Counted from the stretch's first letter, positions 9,534 to 19,872 are shown. The stretch: 64,000 nt of DNA from Bowmanella pacifica (GCF_014645355.1 NZ_BMLS01000002.1:620001-684000); one strand, 5' to 3'. The notes: generated by a model from the sequence alone, not told the origin. Program-made: numbers and translations.

Positions 9534-10109
9534 GTGGCTAAGGTAAAAGTGAGCAGCACGTTGGCAATTTACACCAACGACGGTAGAAATGTACTGGCGA
9601 ATTCCGCAGGCAGAAAGCTTATTATCAGTACACATGGTGGATGGCAGGCCGATGATGGTTGGGTGTTAAGAAGTGAAATTAACGCTGCCGCTATCAGCTT
9701 CTATTCGAATGAAAACTTCAGTTTGACGGCCAATCTGGCTAGAGCTATGCGTGGCGCAGTACAAACCATAGATACGCCGCTGGTAAAGTGTAAAAACTAC
9801 GAGCTATCCCGCTTTGAACACGACCCAAAAAAATCGGCTCTGGAACCCAAACTCAACGACCAGTTCGATGTATTAAAGGTCCGTACCAAGTGGTTTGGGG
9901 AACGCTCTATTCATCTTAAAAATGTGATCCAGTCCTTGCAAAATGCAGGCTATCAGTACCCTGAATATTGCTGTCTTTTCTGTCGATATACAGGCAATGA
10001 TGATCTTGTGCAGAGTGCGCGGCAGCGCACAAACCTGGAGTCTGAACGGCTGACCATGATGTCAAAACAGAGCGCCATCACCGCCGAGCTAAACGCGAGA
10101 AAGCATTAA
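9534..10109 (+). CDS. Stv-like 'putative adhesin' domain protein
   Basis: 191 residues from a GTG start with AGGGA eight bases upstream; an upstream GTG at 9474 would add 20 residues without a good ribosome site. The domain runs 'NSAGRKLIISTHGG' (about 23-36), a 'ISFYSNENFSL' strand, 'KNYELSRF' and a C-terminal 'CCLFCRYTGND'. This order resembles the Stv domain, labelled a putative adhesin in families, but that is recalled, not searched. No signal peptide. It stands alone between the protease gene and a bidirectional terminator. Confidence 0.5.
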   Translation: MAKVKVSSTLAIYTNDGRNVLANSAGRKLIISTHGGWQADDGWVLRSEINAAAISFYSNENFSLTANLARAMRGAVQTIDTPLVKCKNYELSRFEHDPKKSALEPKLNDQFDVLKVRTKWFGERSIHLKNVIQSLQNAGYQYPEYCCLFCRYTGNDDLVQSARQRTNLESERLTMMSKQSAITAELNARKH

Positions 10110-10123
10110 CCTGAGCGAGAAAT

Positions 10124-10152
10124 AAGAAAGCCGCACTACATGCGGCTTTCTT
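10124..10152. terminator. Bidirectional terminator hairpin
   Basis: AAGAAAGCCGCA / TGCGGCTTTCTT with loop CTACA between convergent genes. The A/T-rich stem ends give T-runs in both directions. Confidence 0.8.
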
Positions 10153-10217
10153 TATTCAGGTTTTAATATGCTTCACAGGATATGGCAGTAACACTGTCCA
10201 TATCGGTAAAACACTAT

Positions 10218-11036
10218 TTAGTCCTGCTTGTGCAAATGCACGTCCATTTGTGGGAATGGAATACCGATATTTTCTTCGTCGAAACGCAGCTTAATGGCTT
10301 CGGTCAGATCGAATTTCACCGCCCAGAAGTCTGCAGACTTGACCCAGGGACGCACAACGAAGTTCACGCTGCTGTCCGCCAGTTCGGCAACCGCGACTTG
10401 CGGGGCAGGATCTTTTAAAATACGCGCATCGGCTGCCAGCATTTCGGTCAGGATTTGCTTGGCCTTGCGTAAATCGCTGCCATAGGCAATACCTACCACC
10501 ATATCTACGCGGCGGGTTTCCATGGCCGAGAAGTTAGTGATATTGCCGCTGTAAATGGCACCGTTAGGTACAATCACCATTTTGTTGTCTGGGGTGTTGA
10601 AAGTACTGGTAAAAATACCGATATTTTTCACGGAGCCCGCTGTACCGCCGGCCTCAACATAATCGCCCGCTTTAAATGGACGGAATATCAACAGCATGAC
10701 ACCAGCCGCAAAGTTGGCCAGCGAGTCTTTCATCGACAAACCAATGGCCAGGCCTGCCGCACCCAGCAAAGCAACTAATGAGGTTGTATCAACCCCTAAT
10801 TGATCCAAGGATGCCACCACCACAAAGAGCATCAGGATCGCATTCAAGATGGACTTAACAAAGTCCACCAGCATGTTGTCATACTTAGAACGCGCCATTA
10901 CCTTGCCAAACAGGCCAATCAGGATACCGACGACAATACGGCCGACGATAAAAATCAGTAATGCCAGGGCAATATTGATGCCCCACGGAATGACATAGGT
11001 GTCGACCATTTCGGTCATTTTTTCGGGTTGAAACAT
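10218..11036 (-). CDS. mscS: Small-conductance mechanosensitive channel MscS
   Basis: 272 residues, close to E. coli MscS (286). A heptameric inner-membrane channel that opens on hypo-osmotic shock. Three transmembrane segments (about 17-38, 62-81, 88-118), the third pore-lining helix rich in Gly/Ala ('GAAGLAIGLSMKDSLANFAAG'), then the beta domain with 'FRPFKAGDYVEAGG' and 'VPNGAIYSGNITNFSAMETRR'. GGAG upstream of ATG. Single gene. Confidence 0.92.
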   Translation of the reverse strand: MFQPEKMTEMVDTYVIPWGINIALALLIFIVGRIVVGILIGLFGKVMARSKYDNMLVDFVKSILNAILMLFVVVASLDQLGVDTTSLVALLGAAGLAIGLSMKDSLANFAAGVMLLIFRPFKAGDYVEAGGTAGSVKNIGIFTSTFNTPDNKMVIVPNGAIYSGNITNFSAMETRRVDMVVGIAYGSDLRKAKQILTEMLAADARILKDPAPQVAVAELADSSVNFVVRPWVKSADFWAVKFDLTEAIKLRFDEENIGIPFPQMDVHLHKQD

Positions 11037-11197
11037 GGATGCTCTCCATAAAAAAGCGATTTGAACTTATTGTTGTCACGCCAAACTTCCAGGCGGTCCT
11101 ACTTGTGTTTCAGTAACACGTGTCAGCTAGCATAGTGCAAATACTCGCTAACAGTGCAGTATTCTATCACGTTGTTGCAGCCTGTCGTGCCTGTTAT

Positions 11198-12751
11198 TCA
11201 GGGTTTAAAGCCGATTCGGAATCCTCCCCAATGACGCCCCCGAACCCGGATGGGCACCGACAAGTCATGCATTACTTCGCCAGTGTCACGCTTGTAGGTT
11301 TGCAACAATAAAACGTCGGTATTGGCGCCACAGCGCCGCCCGGTGCGATCATCAAACAGGCGCTTGGTTCGGTTGTTGACCAGATCCTTGGCATAGTCGC
11401 CACTTAGCGGCTGACTGTAACGATGATTGTGGGTAGGGAAATAACCATTTACATCCACGGCCCCCGCGTATAGCGCTCCTTTAATCCGGGTCAAGATAGG
11501 TTCCTGGATAGCGGGAAAATGCTGATCGGTGAATTTATCGTAGCGCGTGTGATACTTGACCGGGTTAGTGCCTGCAATGGGCTGATAATTTTGGTCAAAC
11601 ACCTGACTGTCGGTCAGCGTTCCCTGCGCCAACGCCTGCTCAAAAAGCCCGGCAATTTCTGCCGCTGCCTGCTGTGCCTGACGGAATATGGGTAAGTAGA
11701 AGCTCTCCTGAGCATACTCCGCCAAATCCCTGAAAATGCTCTCCGTCTGCTCCGATAAATGCGTGGCTTGCTCAGCCACAGTTAAACCATTCGCCTCTAT
11801 GGTACTCAGCCCACCACTGATACTGGCAATGGCGGCACGAATATCTTCGCTGCTAGCGGTCAAGTTAGCACTGGCGCTGACCATTTGGCTGATATTGACC
11901 GAAACACCGCTAACCTCCTGGCTGATCTGTGCAAACCCACTGCATAGGCTCTGCAACTCATCCTTAACCTGATAGCCTGATGTTTCAATATCCTGCATTA
12001 GCGCACTGGTCTGCATACTCTGCTGGTGCACTGTGCCCAGCATTTTGGCAATATCCTCAGTTGCCACCGCGGTCTTGCCAGCCAAAGCCCTGACTTCGTC
12101 GGCAACTACTGCAAAGCCGCGCCCCTGCTCCCCAGCCCTAGCCGCCTCAATAGCAGCATTCAAGGCCAGTAAATTAGTCTGTTCGGCCACCTGATTAATA
12201 ACATCGGTAATACGCTGAATATCATCAGCACTGTCACGTAGTTGCTGAAGCTTTGTCACCGCTTCAGAAATAGAAACCACCAGTCTCTCAATACGCTCGG
12301 CGTTTTCTTGTAACTGCTGATGGGCATGGCGACTCGCCTCATCGGTTTGATGATAAGTGTTGCCTACCTGCTCCAGTGATTCGTTTAACGCCAGGCTGAC
12401 CTGATTTTGTTCGTCGGTGGCCCTGCCAATCTGCTGGCTGTCCTCGACACTTTTACCCAACTCCCGGATTAAACCATCAATGCAATAAGACACATCTGCG
12501 GCACCTATGGCCATCTTAGAGGTAGCAACAATGACGTTGTCGGCCTCAGGCAATATGTTGTTTTTTTTCGTTTCAACGGTCGCTTGCAACTTGTTCGCAG
12601 CGCGGTGCCCCATCCAGTACAGGCAACAAAAGAAAATCACCGCGGTCACGGTAATCACGATATAATCCTGACTGCCCATCAGTAACAAGATAATCTGGGC
12701 AATCACAAACAGTACGGTACAAACAAAGGCGCGGATTAAAGGCTGAGCCAT
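11198..12751 (-). CDS. Methyl-accepting chemotaxis protein with C-terminal sensor domain
   Basis: 517 residues. Two close transmembrane helices (about 7-25 and 31-47) with almost no periplasmic loop, a coiled-coil signalling region with the conserved hairpin tip '[29 protein letters not shown]' split at residues 193-221, and a C-terminal globular domain from about 335 ending '[20 protein letters not shown]'. That tail domain occurs in other chemoreceptors and is thought to be a cytosolic sensor, so the stimulus is probably sensed inside the cell. No HAMP domain is evident. AGGAG precedes the ATG. Divergent from tamA. Confidence 0.88.
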   Translation of the reverse strand: MAQPLIRAFVCTVLFVIAQIILLLMGSQDYIVITVTAVIFFCCLYWMGHRAANKLQATVETKKNNILPEADNVIVATSKMAIGAADVSYCIDGLIRELGKSVEDSQQIGRATDEQNQVSLALNESLEQVGNTYHQTDEASRHAHQQLQENAERIERLVVSISEAVTKLQQLRDSADDIQRITDVINQVAEQTNLLALNAAIEAARAGEQGRGFAVVADEVRALAGKTAVATEDIAKMLGTVHQQSMQTSALMQDIETSGYQVKDELQSLCSGFAQISQEVSGVSVNISQMVSASANLTASSEDIRAAIASISGGLSTIEANGLTVAEQATHLSEQTESIFRDLAEYAQESFYLPIFRQAQQAAAEIAGLFEQALAQGTLTDSQVFDQNYQPIAGTNPVKYHTRYDKFTDQHFPAIQEPILTRIKGALYAGAVDVNGYFPTHNHRYSQPLSGDYAKDLVNNRTKRLFDDRTGRRCGANTDVLLLQTYKRDTGEVMHDLSVPIRVRGRHWGGFRIGFKP

Positions 12752-12843
12752 GCTAATCTCCTGATTCCCTTATGCCTTTTTCAAGAGGATTGATTGAAAT
12801 GTCAATGCCTCGCGGCTAAATACCGACTAAAGTTTAATCGACA

Positions 12844-12873
12844 ATTGCTGATACTTTGCACGTTATCAGCAAT
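12844..12873. repeat. Perfect 10-bp inverted repeat upstream of tamA
   Basis: ATTGCTGATA and TATCAGCAAT are separated by 10 bases, so half-site centres lie 20 bases apart (two DNA turns). It lies 61 bases before the tamA start and 92 bases before the divergent chemoreceptor start. It could be an operator or a leader hairpin. Confidence 0.4.
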
Positions 12874-12933
12874 CTTTGAAATGATGCACACAAACAGATT
12901 GGTGTTTGGCAAACGTGGTTCAGGTAGAAGATT

Positions 12934-14721
12934 TTGAGTATTTTTGTGTTGCATTTCCGGCTATCCATTCCTTTTCTGCACGCCCTGTTAGCAGCTTTAT
13001 TTAGTATTTCGACCTTGCTAGTCAGTGTACATTCTCGTGCCGATGAGCTGTTGTCTGTGGAGATACAAGGGGCATCAGAAAGCCAACAGCAGAACATTAT
13101 TGCCCATTTGGGTACCCCACCCCAGGCACCCGGTCAGATCAACAGCTACATTGCCAAAGCGCGCGAGCGTGCCATCACCGCCATGGTCGCTCTGGGATAC
13201 AACAATGCGGACATCAGCGCTGAAGTGCTGCGTGAACAAAGCCCAATCCAACTGGTTATCAAGGTAAAAGCCGGCCCCCCTACACATATCAGCGTGATGG
13301 ATATTCACGCATCGGGCGATGCTGAGCATGATCCGAAGTTTCAATCTTTTATCGATGAAATCAACACACATCAGGGGGCGGTGCTCAATCATGGCCAATA
13401 CGAAAGCTGGAAAAGCCAGATACAAAACTATGCGCGCAGTAACGGTTATCTGGCCGGGAAGTGGCAACATCACGAGTTACTGATTGACGCCGCACGACAG
13501 CAAGCCGAAGTGCATTTACGCTATGACGCCGGTCTGAGGCATCGCTTGGGGGAAGTCCAGTACTTAGGTTCAGATGTCGCCCCAGAGTTACTAGCGCGTT
13601 TGTCACCACTCACCCCAGGTGAGTACTACCAAAGCAGTCATCTCAGTGCTCTGGAATCGTCATTACGTCGCTCCGGCTACTTTGCCGATGTTTTGGTCAC
13701 CCCAAACTTAGATCATATTGAGCAACAGCAAGTTCCCGTAAAGGTAGCCCTGCGCGATGCCCCCTCCCATAGCTTTAAGGTCGGTCTAGGCTATGTCACA
13801 GATACCGGCACCCGGGCACAGTTCAATTGGCGCACTCCCAGAATCAACCGTTGGGGTCATAGCCAGGAAACCACTGTGCGTTACTCGGCGGTGAATCCCT
13901 ATGTCAATTTTCTGTATCAGATACCCGGTGAAGACCCTTTAACCCAAACCTATCAACTTATGCTGGGTCTGGAACAGAATGACTATGGCGATCTCTCCAG
14001 TACCCTGCGACATGCAGCAGTGATTAGCCAATCCACCAAACACAAATGGGTTTGGGCGGCACAAACCCGTTGGTTGGATGAATCATGGCGCCTTGATGGA
14101 CTGGATTTTCAAGCCAGCTATCTTTTACCCGGCTTAACCTTGTCCCGCACCAAGCGCCACGGCCCGATTCGCGATCCCGAAGAAGGCTTTATGCAAACCT
14201 ATCAGGTTGAAGCTACGGACAAAGCGCTGGGGTCGGACGGACGACTGGTAAGATTCACAGGGTTCTGGAAGTGGTTGTCCCGCTTTGGCGATCATCGCTT
14301 GGTGTTAAAAGGACAGGCCGGCGTCAATATTACCGGTATTGATTCGGTAGAAGACTTAGCCCCCTCACTGCGCTTTTTTGCCGGTGGAGACCAAAGTATC
14401 CGGGGTTTCGATTACAACAGTCTGGGACCGACCGCTGAAGTGCAAACCAGTGAAGGCCTGCAAACCAAAGTAGTAGGTGGCAAGATGCTCGCTGTAGGGT
14501 CGGTTGAATATCAGTATTATTTATCCCCTGATTGGCGCATGGCCATTTTTACCGATGCCGGAAACGCCTTCAATCGCCACCATTTCAAGCCTGTCCAATC
14601 TGTTGGTACCGGGCTTCATTGGTTATCACCCGTTGGGGCGGTAAGAATTGAGCTGGCATATGGGATCAGCGAGGACAACCCGCCTTGGCGCATCCATATC
14701 AGCATGGGGGCAGAGTTATAA
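12934..14721 (+). CDS. tamA: Translocation and assembly module subunit TamA (Omp85 family)
   Basis: 595 residues. N-terminal hydrophobic signal (about 5-33), then POTRA domains to about residue 275, then a 16-strand barrel ending in the Omp85-type pattern ('FFAGGDQSIRGFDYNSLGP' near 483). TamA works with TamB in outer-membrane protein and lipid transport. The start is probably TTG at 12934 with a weak AG-rich ribosome site; GTG at 12946 is the alternative. Its stop TAA shares one base with the tamB ATG (TAATG), indicating coupling. Confidence 0.92.
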   Translation: MSIFVLHFRLSIPFLHALLAALFSISTLLVSVHSRADELLSVEIQGASESQQQNIIAHLGTPPQAPGQINSYIAKARERAITAMVALGYNNADISAEVLREQSPIQLVIKVKAGPPTHISVMDIHASGDAEHDPKFQSFIDEINTHQGAVLNHGQYESWKSQIQNYARSNGYLAGKWQHHELLIDAARQQAEVHLRYDAGLRHRLGEVQYLGSDVAPELLARLSPLTPGEYYQSSHLSALESSLRRSGYFADVLVTPNLDHIEQQQVPVKVALRDAPSHSFKVGLGYVTDTGTRAQFNWRTPRINRWGHSQETTVRYSAVNPYVNFLYQIPGEDPLTQTYQLMLGLEQNDYGDLSSTLRHAAVISQSTKHKWVWAAQTRWLDESWRLDGLDFQASYLLPGLTLSRTKRHGPIRDPEEGFMQTYQVEATDKALGSDGRLVRFTGFWKWLSRFGDHRLVLKGQAGVNITGIDSVEDLAPSLRFFAGGDQSIRGFDYNSLGPTAEVQTSEGLQTKVVGGKMLAVGSVEYQYYLSPDWRMAIFTDAGNAFNRHHFKPVQSVGTGLHWLSPVGAVRIELAYGISEDNPPWRIHISMGAEL

Positions 14722-17700
14722 TGGCCCGCAGATTTTCCTACAAGAAGTGGCTGCGCCGGTTGTTACTCAGCCTTGCCATACTACTGAGCCTAATACTAAG
14801 TGCGATCTATTGGCTGGCAGGAACAAATTCTGGCACCGGTTGGTTGTTAGGTCAGGCGCAACAGCATGTAGCCGGTCTACAAAGCGGCCGCCATCAGGGT
14901 AGCTTATTATATGGCCTGCAATTGTCTGATCTCAGCTATCAGCAGACAGGATTGCACATCAGTGCCAATAGCATTGAGCTGGACATCTCTGCGCGTGCCC
15001 TGTTGCTCCCTCATATTGTGATACAACAACTTAAAACAAGTGGCTTACGTATTGCGATAGAGAGCACCGACAGTGCGGTTCAAACGCAAACATCGGCTGC
15101 CTCACAAGCGCCCACTGCGATAGCCTTGCCCGATTGGTTGCCAACCTCACGGATTCAGCAGCTAACCATGCTCGACAGTCAGCTCACACTGTCAGGGCTA
15201 GACATCGCCTTAAACAGCCTGAACTTGCAAGCAGAGCTGAAAAACCAGTTATTTACACTGAACGGCCTGCATGTAAAGGGACTGCAACTCACTTTGGATG
15301 AAGAGAAGCCTGCACAACAAGCAAGTGGCCCCTGGCCGCTGGAAAGCCTGCCGGACATGCCCGCTCCGGTGAATATGCGTCTCAAAGATATACAGCTTGA
15401 AGACCTGAAAGTGATCCAAGGTGGGCAGCCCATAGACGTTCAGCATGCCATGTTACAAATGCAGTGGTTGGGCAAAGAGTTTGCTATCGACAGACTGGAA
15501 GTACAAAGCAAACAGCTGGGCTCCCTGGATTTGCGTGGTCAAGCCGTACTCAAGCCCCCCTATCAGTTGAATGTGGAAGCCAAGGTATTAGCGGGCGCAG
15601 ACATACTGCCCCATCCACTTGCTGAGAAACCTTTTGATATTCATCTATCCGGCCCGATGAATCAGTTGTTGCTGCGGTTATCAGAACCAGCCCAGTTAGC
15701 ACTGATGCTACGTGCTCAAGCAGATATCACCCGCAATACTTTGCCTTTCTCGGCCTCGATGGAAGTCAATACTGCGCCCTTAGCACCGCTCTTGGCACTG
15801 CCAGAGCAGGCCGCGCTGAGTCCCGGCATGCTCAATATCACAGCACAAGGTGATCTGAACAGCCAGCAGGCCGAGCTGGATTTTGCGTTCAAAGGTTTGG
15901 GATTTGGTAACACACAACCCGCCACTCTGCATCTGACCGCCCAGCACAGTCCTGGTCACCTGGATAAATTGCAACTGGCGTTCAGCGACGATAGCAGCGC
16001 CTCCGCTATGCTGCTGAACGGAGCCCTTAACTACGAACAAACCCTGCAGTGGCAAATAAGCGGACAGATAGATCATTTGCAACTGGATAGTCCATTGCTC
16101 CCTATGGTTGGTGCCATTCAAGGTCAATTGCAGCACCAGGGGCAATGGTCTGACAAAGGCTGGGGGATGCAACTGCACGACACGCAGCTTTTCGGCAACC
16201 TTAATGGCATGCCCCTAAGGATCTCAGCCAGCGCCGACGTCAGCCAGGCAGAACAGTTACAGGTTAGTCATCTTGACCTACGTATGGAAGCCTTCAACAG
16301 CACCCTGAAAATAACCGGGCTCGCTGACCAAAGCTGGCAATTGCAGGGCAAATTGTATAGTGATGATTTATCCGCTCTGCCTATTAATGCGCAAGGTCAG
16401 GTAGAGGCTGACATTCAGGTAAGCGGTGAGTTGACCCACCCCCGGCTGAAGCTAGACGGCAACATCAAGCAATTACATATGGACAGCCTGTCATTGCAGG
16501 ACCTGCGCATTCAAGCCGACTACCAGCCGCTGGCACAACACGCCACCGAACTCTTTGTTAGCTTTCCGAATGTGGTGTTAAGCAACGAGCAACACTTCCA
16601 CGGCCAATTGACACTCAGTGGTAATGAAACCTCACATCAACTGCAAATGTCGCTGGCTGGTGATCTGACCGCTGAGTTGTTGATGCATGGCAGTGCCGAC
16701 CTCGCTCAGCAAAATTGGCACGGCAAACTGTTGCAGGCTGACAGCCAGATATTCGGTGAACACTGGCAATTATCTAAACCCGTAGAATTGCAGTTGGCGG
16801 ACGGTCAGTTTGGCCTGTCAGCCCATTGTTGGAACGGAAAATTCAGTCACTTGTGCTTAAAACAGCCTCTGACCTTGCCTGGACAGCAATCTGTTGTTCT
16901 CGGTATTGATGTGGATTACGGGCGCTGGAGCGAAGGAAAGTTAACGGCGCAACAATTGTCGGGAACTGCCACATTAGACGCCAACATTCAGTTTCCTCAG
17001 CAAGGGCCGATGCAACTGCAGGTCTCGCTTAATTCCAGTGCCGGGCATCTGCAACAACAATGGGAAGGGGAGCCGTTACCGCTGCTTACCTGGCAAGGCG
17101 GTGAATTTAATCTGCACTCCCTGGATGACGGCAGTTTGCAACTGCAAGGTCAGTTACTTGCACCGTCAGGACAAGACCTGCTCAAGTTGGATGGCAAAGT
17201 AGGTAATAAGGCCGACGCCGACCTGAGTGCTAATTTGCATTTGGCTCCGCTCCCCTTGGCCGGGTTCATCAATCTGGTTCCGCAACTGAGTAAACTGGAT
17301 GGTCAGTTATCGGCCAATATCCAAGTGGATGGGAAACTAAACGCCCCTCGTGTTAGCGGCGAAGTGCAGTTGCAAGACGCGGCGATAGTGGTTGCCGGTA
17401 CCCAAACGGCCGTGGATAAACTGGACTTACTGGCACGCTTTGATGAAACCCGCTTAAACTTTGATGGTCGCTTCAGCATGGGCACAGGTGAAGCCCGCTT
17501 GTCTGGTAGTACCGACTGGGATCACACTCAAAAGGATTGGCAAAAGGCATTGAGCATGCAGGCTCGCCTTGAAGGTCAAGGACTACAGTTACAGGCTTTA
17601 CCCGAATTGCAGGCCAGTATCAGCCCAAATCTGGATATTCGTTTTGAACAAGGCTTGCAGCTCAACGGCCAGGTCAATGTTGACAGCGGCCGCTTTAGCT

Positions 17701-18512
17701 TACAGGAACTACCAGCTTCGGCGGTGAATGTGTCCGAGGACATGCGTCTGGTAAATCAACTCGACACACAGCAAAAAAATCCTCTACCTATCAACCTTCA
17801 GCTAGACATCGAACTGGTCGACCCCTTCGCTATTAGCGGTTTCGGTTTTAATGGCAAAATTGACGGTAGCCTGACCGCCAGACAGATAAGCCCAGAACCA
17901 CTGGAAGTTTTTGGCGCCCTAACCTTCACGGAAGGCGTATATAAGGCCTATGGACAAAATCTGGAAGTAAAATCCGGACGTCTGCAATTTCTAGGGCAAG
18001 CCAGCAACCCAACCGTGCAATTACAAGCCATTCGTCCCCTCAAGGGCACTGGCGTGGAAGCCGGCATTGAGGTAACAGGCCCGGTCAATGGATTACAAGT
18101 GGCGCTATTTTCTAATCCAAATATGGAGCAAAGTGCCATTTTATCCTACATCTTGCGTGGTAAGCCGCCTGGCACCAGCGGCGAGTCGGATGGCCGTTCT
18201 ATGGCACTGTTAATGGCAGCCAATCAGGGTATCGGCATCACAGGAGCAAGTGGTCTGACCGATGCGCTAAATGATATTCCGCTGGTCAGCGATATCACCC
18301 TGGATACCGAAACAGACGCCGCCAGCGGCGACAGCCTGGCCACCGTCAGCGGTTACATCGGCGAGCGAATTTACCTGAAATATGGCGTGGGAATCTTAGA
18401 ACCTGTTACCCAGATAACCGTGCGCTTCTATCTGCTCAACCAATTATGGCTCGAAGCGGTCAGCAGCCTGGAGCGCTCTATGGATTTGTACTACAGCTTT
18501 GACATTGAGTAG
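14721..18512 (+). CDS. tamB: Translocation and assembly module subunit TamB
   Basis: 1263 residues, usual length. A single N-terminal signal anchor (about 14-36, after 'RRFSYKKWLRRLL'), then a long series of short beta repeats forming a hydrophobic groove across the periplasm, and the conserved C-terminal TamB (DUF490) domain from about 900, with 'TFTEGVYKAYGQNLEVKSGRLQF' split near residues 1070-1095 and the final strand motif ending 'DLYYSFDIE'. It forms with TamA the TAM complex linking the two membranes, now implicated in phospholipid transport. Confidence 0.95.
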   Translation: MARRFSYKKWLRRLLLSLAILLSLILSAIYWLAGTNSGTGWLLGQAQQHVAGLQSGRHQGSLLYGLQLSDLSYQQTGLHISANSIELDISARALLLPHIVIQQLKTSGLRIAIESTDSAVQTQTSAASQAPTAIALPDWLPTSRIQQLTMLDSQLTLSGLDIALNSLNLQAELKNQLFTLNGLHVKGLQLTLDEEKPAQQASGPWPLESLPDMPAPVNMRLKDIQLEDLKVIQGGQPIDVQHAMLQMQWLGKEFAIDRLEVQSKQLGSLDLRGQAVLKPPYQLNVEAKVLAGADILPHPLAEKPFDIHLSGPMNQLLLRLSEPAQLALMLRAQADITRNTLPFSASMEVNTAPLAPLLALPEQAALSPGMLNITAQGDLNSQQAELDFAFKGLGFGNTQPATLHLTAQHSPGHLDKLQLAFSDDSSASAMLLNGALNYEQTLQWQISGQIDHLQLDSPLLPMVGAIQGQLQHQGQWSDKGWGMQLHDTQLFGNLNGMPLRISASADVSQAEQLQVSHLDLRMEAFNSTLKITGLADQSWQLQGKLYSDDLSALPINAQGQVEADIQVSGELTHPRLKLDGNIKQLHMDSLSLQDLRIQADYQPLAQHATELFVSFPNVVLSNEQHFHGQLTLSGNETSHQLQMSLAGDLTAELLMHGSADLAQQNWHGKLLQADSQIFGEHWQLSKPVELQLADGQFGLSAHCWNGKFSHLCLKQPLTLPGQQSVVLGIDVDYGRWSEGKLTAQQLSGTATLDANIQFPQQGPMQLQVSLNSSAGHLQQQWEGEPLPLLTWQGGEFNLHSLDDGSLQLQGQLLAPSGQDLLKLDGKVGNKADADLSANLHLAPLPLAGFINLVPQLSKLDGQLSANIQVDGKLNAPRVSGEVQLQDAAIVVAGTQTAVDKLDLLARFDETRLNFDGRFSMGTGEARLSGSTDWDHTQKDWQKALSMQARLEGQGLQLQALPELQASISPNLDIRFEQGLQLNGQVNVDSGRFSLQELPASAVNVSEDMRLVNQLDTQQKNPLPINLQLDIELVDPFAISGFGFNGKIDGSLTARQISPEPLEVFGALTFTEGVYKAYGQNLEVKSGRLQFLGQASNPTVQLQAIRPLKGTGVEAGIEVTGPVNGLQVALFSNPNMEQSAILSYILRGKPPGTSGESDGRSMALLMAANQGIGITGASGLTDALNDIPLVSDITLDTETDAASGDSLATVSGYIGERIYLKYGVGILEPVTQITVRFYLLNQLWLEAVSSLERSMDLYYSFDIE

Positions 18513-18521
18513 CTGTTTTTA

Positions 18522-18561
18522 TAACGGGTGCCAGCCTGTACACACCGGCCGACGCCCGTTA
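18522..18561. terminator. Weak hairpin between tamB and VOC gene
   Basis: TAACGGG and CCCGTTA form a 7-bp stem with a long inner part between convergent genes. There is no clear T-run on the plus side and a short one on the minus side, so terminator function is uncertain. Confidence 0.35.
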
Positions 18562-18567
18562 ACTAAG

Positions 18568-18936
18568 TTATTGCAAGGAGTGCAATCCAATCATATTGCC
18601 ATCTGGATCCAACACCAAACTGATAAAGCCATACTGGCCAATAGACATTTTACTGCGCTGCACTTGCCCACCGGCTTGCACCACCCTGCTTTCCTCAGTC
18701 GCACAGTCCTGGCAACTGAAATACACGAGCGTACTGTTGCCTCCAGATGCCACGCCAGGCATACAAACCAAGGCTCCAGCAGCACCGTATTGCGTCATTT
18801 CACTGGGGAAGGCCCACATTTCAAACTCCGCAACAGGTAGTTTCTCCAGTGACAGTGCCAACACCGACTCATAGAACTCCTTTGCCCGCTGCAGATCTTG
18901 CACATAAATCTCAAACCATCCAACCGGGTTTGTCAT
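18568..18936 (-). CDS. VOC superfamily (glyoxalase/bleomycin-resistance fold) protein
   Basis: 122 residues. Typical opening 'NPVGWFEIYVQDLQRAKEFYESVL' split at residues 3-26 and the closing 'DPDGNMIGLHS', the pattern of single-domain vicinal-oxygen-chelate proteins. Substrate unknown. ATG at 18936 is preferred because GGAG lies eight bases upstream; an upstream in-frame ATG at 18954 is within that motif. Confidence 0.8.
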   Translation of the reverse strand: MTNPVGWFEIYVQDLQRAKEFYESVLALSLEKLPVAEFEMWAFPSEMTQYGAAGALVCMPGVASGGNSTLVYFSCQDCATEESRVVQAGGQVQRSKMSIGQYGFISLVLDPDGNMIGLHSLQ

Positions 18937-19082
18937 GCCATTCACTCCGTGCATTAAGATAAGTGATAAGTATGTCTCAGCAAACGCAAATCGCCAGCCT
19001 CAAGCATGTCTGACAAGGTGCATAGCGCCGGACTTTGCCTTAGACTAGCCAACCTGATGTCATAAACTGCCCCACAAAATCC

Positions 19083-19811
19083 ATGCAAATTCCAAGAATA
19101 TTCTGCTCAGGGCTGCTAGCTGTTGAGCAAACAGTAGAATTAGATAAAGACGCCGCTAATCATGTGGGTAACGTACTCAGATTACGTGAAGGCCACCCGC
19201 TGGTCTTATTCAACGGTGACGGTAACGAATACCCCGCCACCCTGCACAAGGTGGAGAAACGTAGCGTTTGGGTGCAAGTAGATGCCAAGTTACAGATGAG
19301 CTGCGAGTCGCCATTACGAATTCACTTAGGCCAGGGCATATCCAAAGGCGAACGCATGGACTTTGTGCTACAAAAATCCGTGGAACTCGGCGTGACGGAG
19401 ATCACTCCCTTAATCACCGAGCGCTGCGTAGTGCGACTGGATGAGCAGCGCTGGCAGAAAAAACACCAGCAATGGCAGAAAATCATCCAAAGCGCTTGTG
19501 AACAATGTGGGCGCAATATTATCCCCACACTGCACCCGGTTACTCCTCTGTCTCAATGGCTACAACAGTCCACTAACGAACTGCGCTTGACTCTGGATCC
19601 ACGGGCAGAAAAACGCATGGCCGATTTAATGCCGCCAACTCAGGGACTGAGATTATTGATTGGCCCTGAAGGCGGCTTTGCCGAACAGGAACTTTACCTT
19701 ACCGAGCAAGGGGGCTTTCAGCCTGTACTGCTTGGGCCACGGGTACTGCGCACAGAAACAGCAGCATTAACAGCCATAGCTAATCTGCAAGGGCGTTTTG
19801 GTGATCTCTAA
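19083..19811 (+). CDS. rsmE: 16S rRNA (uracil-1498-N3)-methyltransferase
   Basis: 242 residues, full length. It methylates U1498 of 16S rRNA using S-adenosylmethionine. N-terminal PUA-like part ('HVGNVLRLREG' near 26) and a C-terminal SPOUT trefoil knot with 'LLIGPEGGFAEQE' near 197 and 'LGPRVLRTETAALTAI' near 218. In many gammaproteobacteria rsmE precedes gshB-yqgE-yqgF; here a kinase, a two-component pair and a membrane protein gene intervene (19.8-24.1 kb). Confidence 0.95.
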   Translation: MQIPRIFCSGLLAVEQTVELDKDAANHVGNVLRLREGHPLVLFNGDGNEYPATLHKVEKRSVWVQVDAKLQMSCESPLRIHLGQGISKGERMDFVLQKSVELGVTEITPLITERCVVRLDEQRWQKKHQQWQKIIQSACEQCGRNIIPTLHPVTPLSQWLQQSTNELRLTLDPRAEKRMADLMPPTQGLRLLIGPEGGFAEQELYLTEQGGFQPVLLGPRVLRTETAALTAIANLQGRFGDL

Positions 19812-19872
19812 GCCACTTAAGGCAAAAGTAAACACCGTAAATTGAGACGCTAACAAAAAAGTTGAGTGTTTT

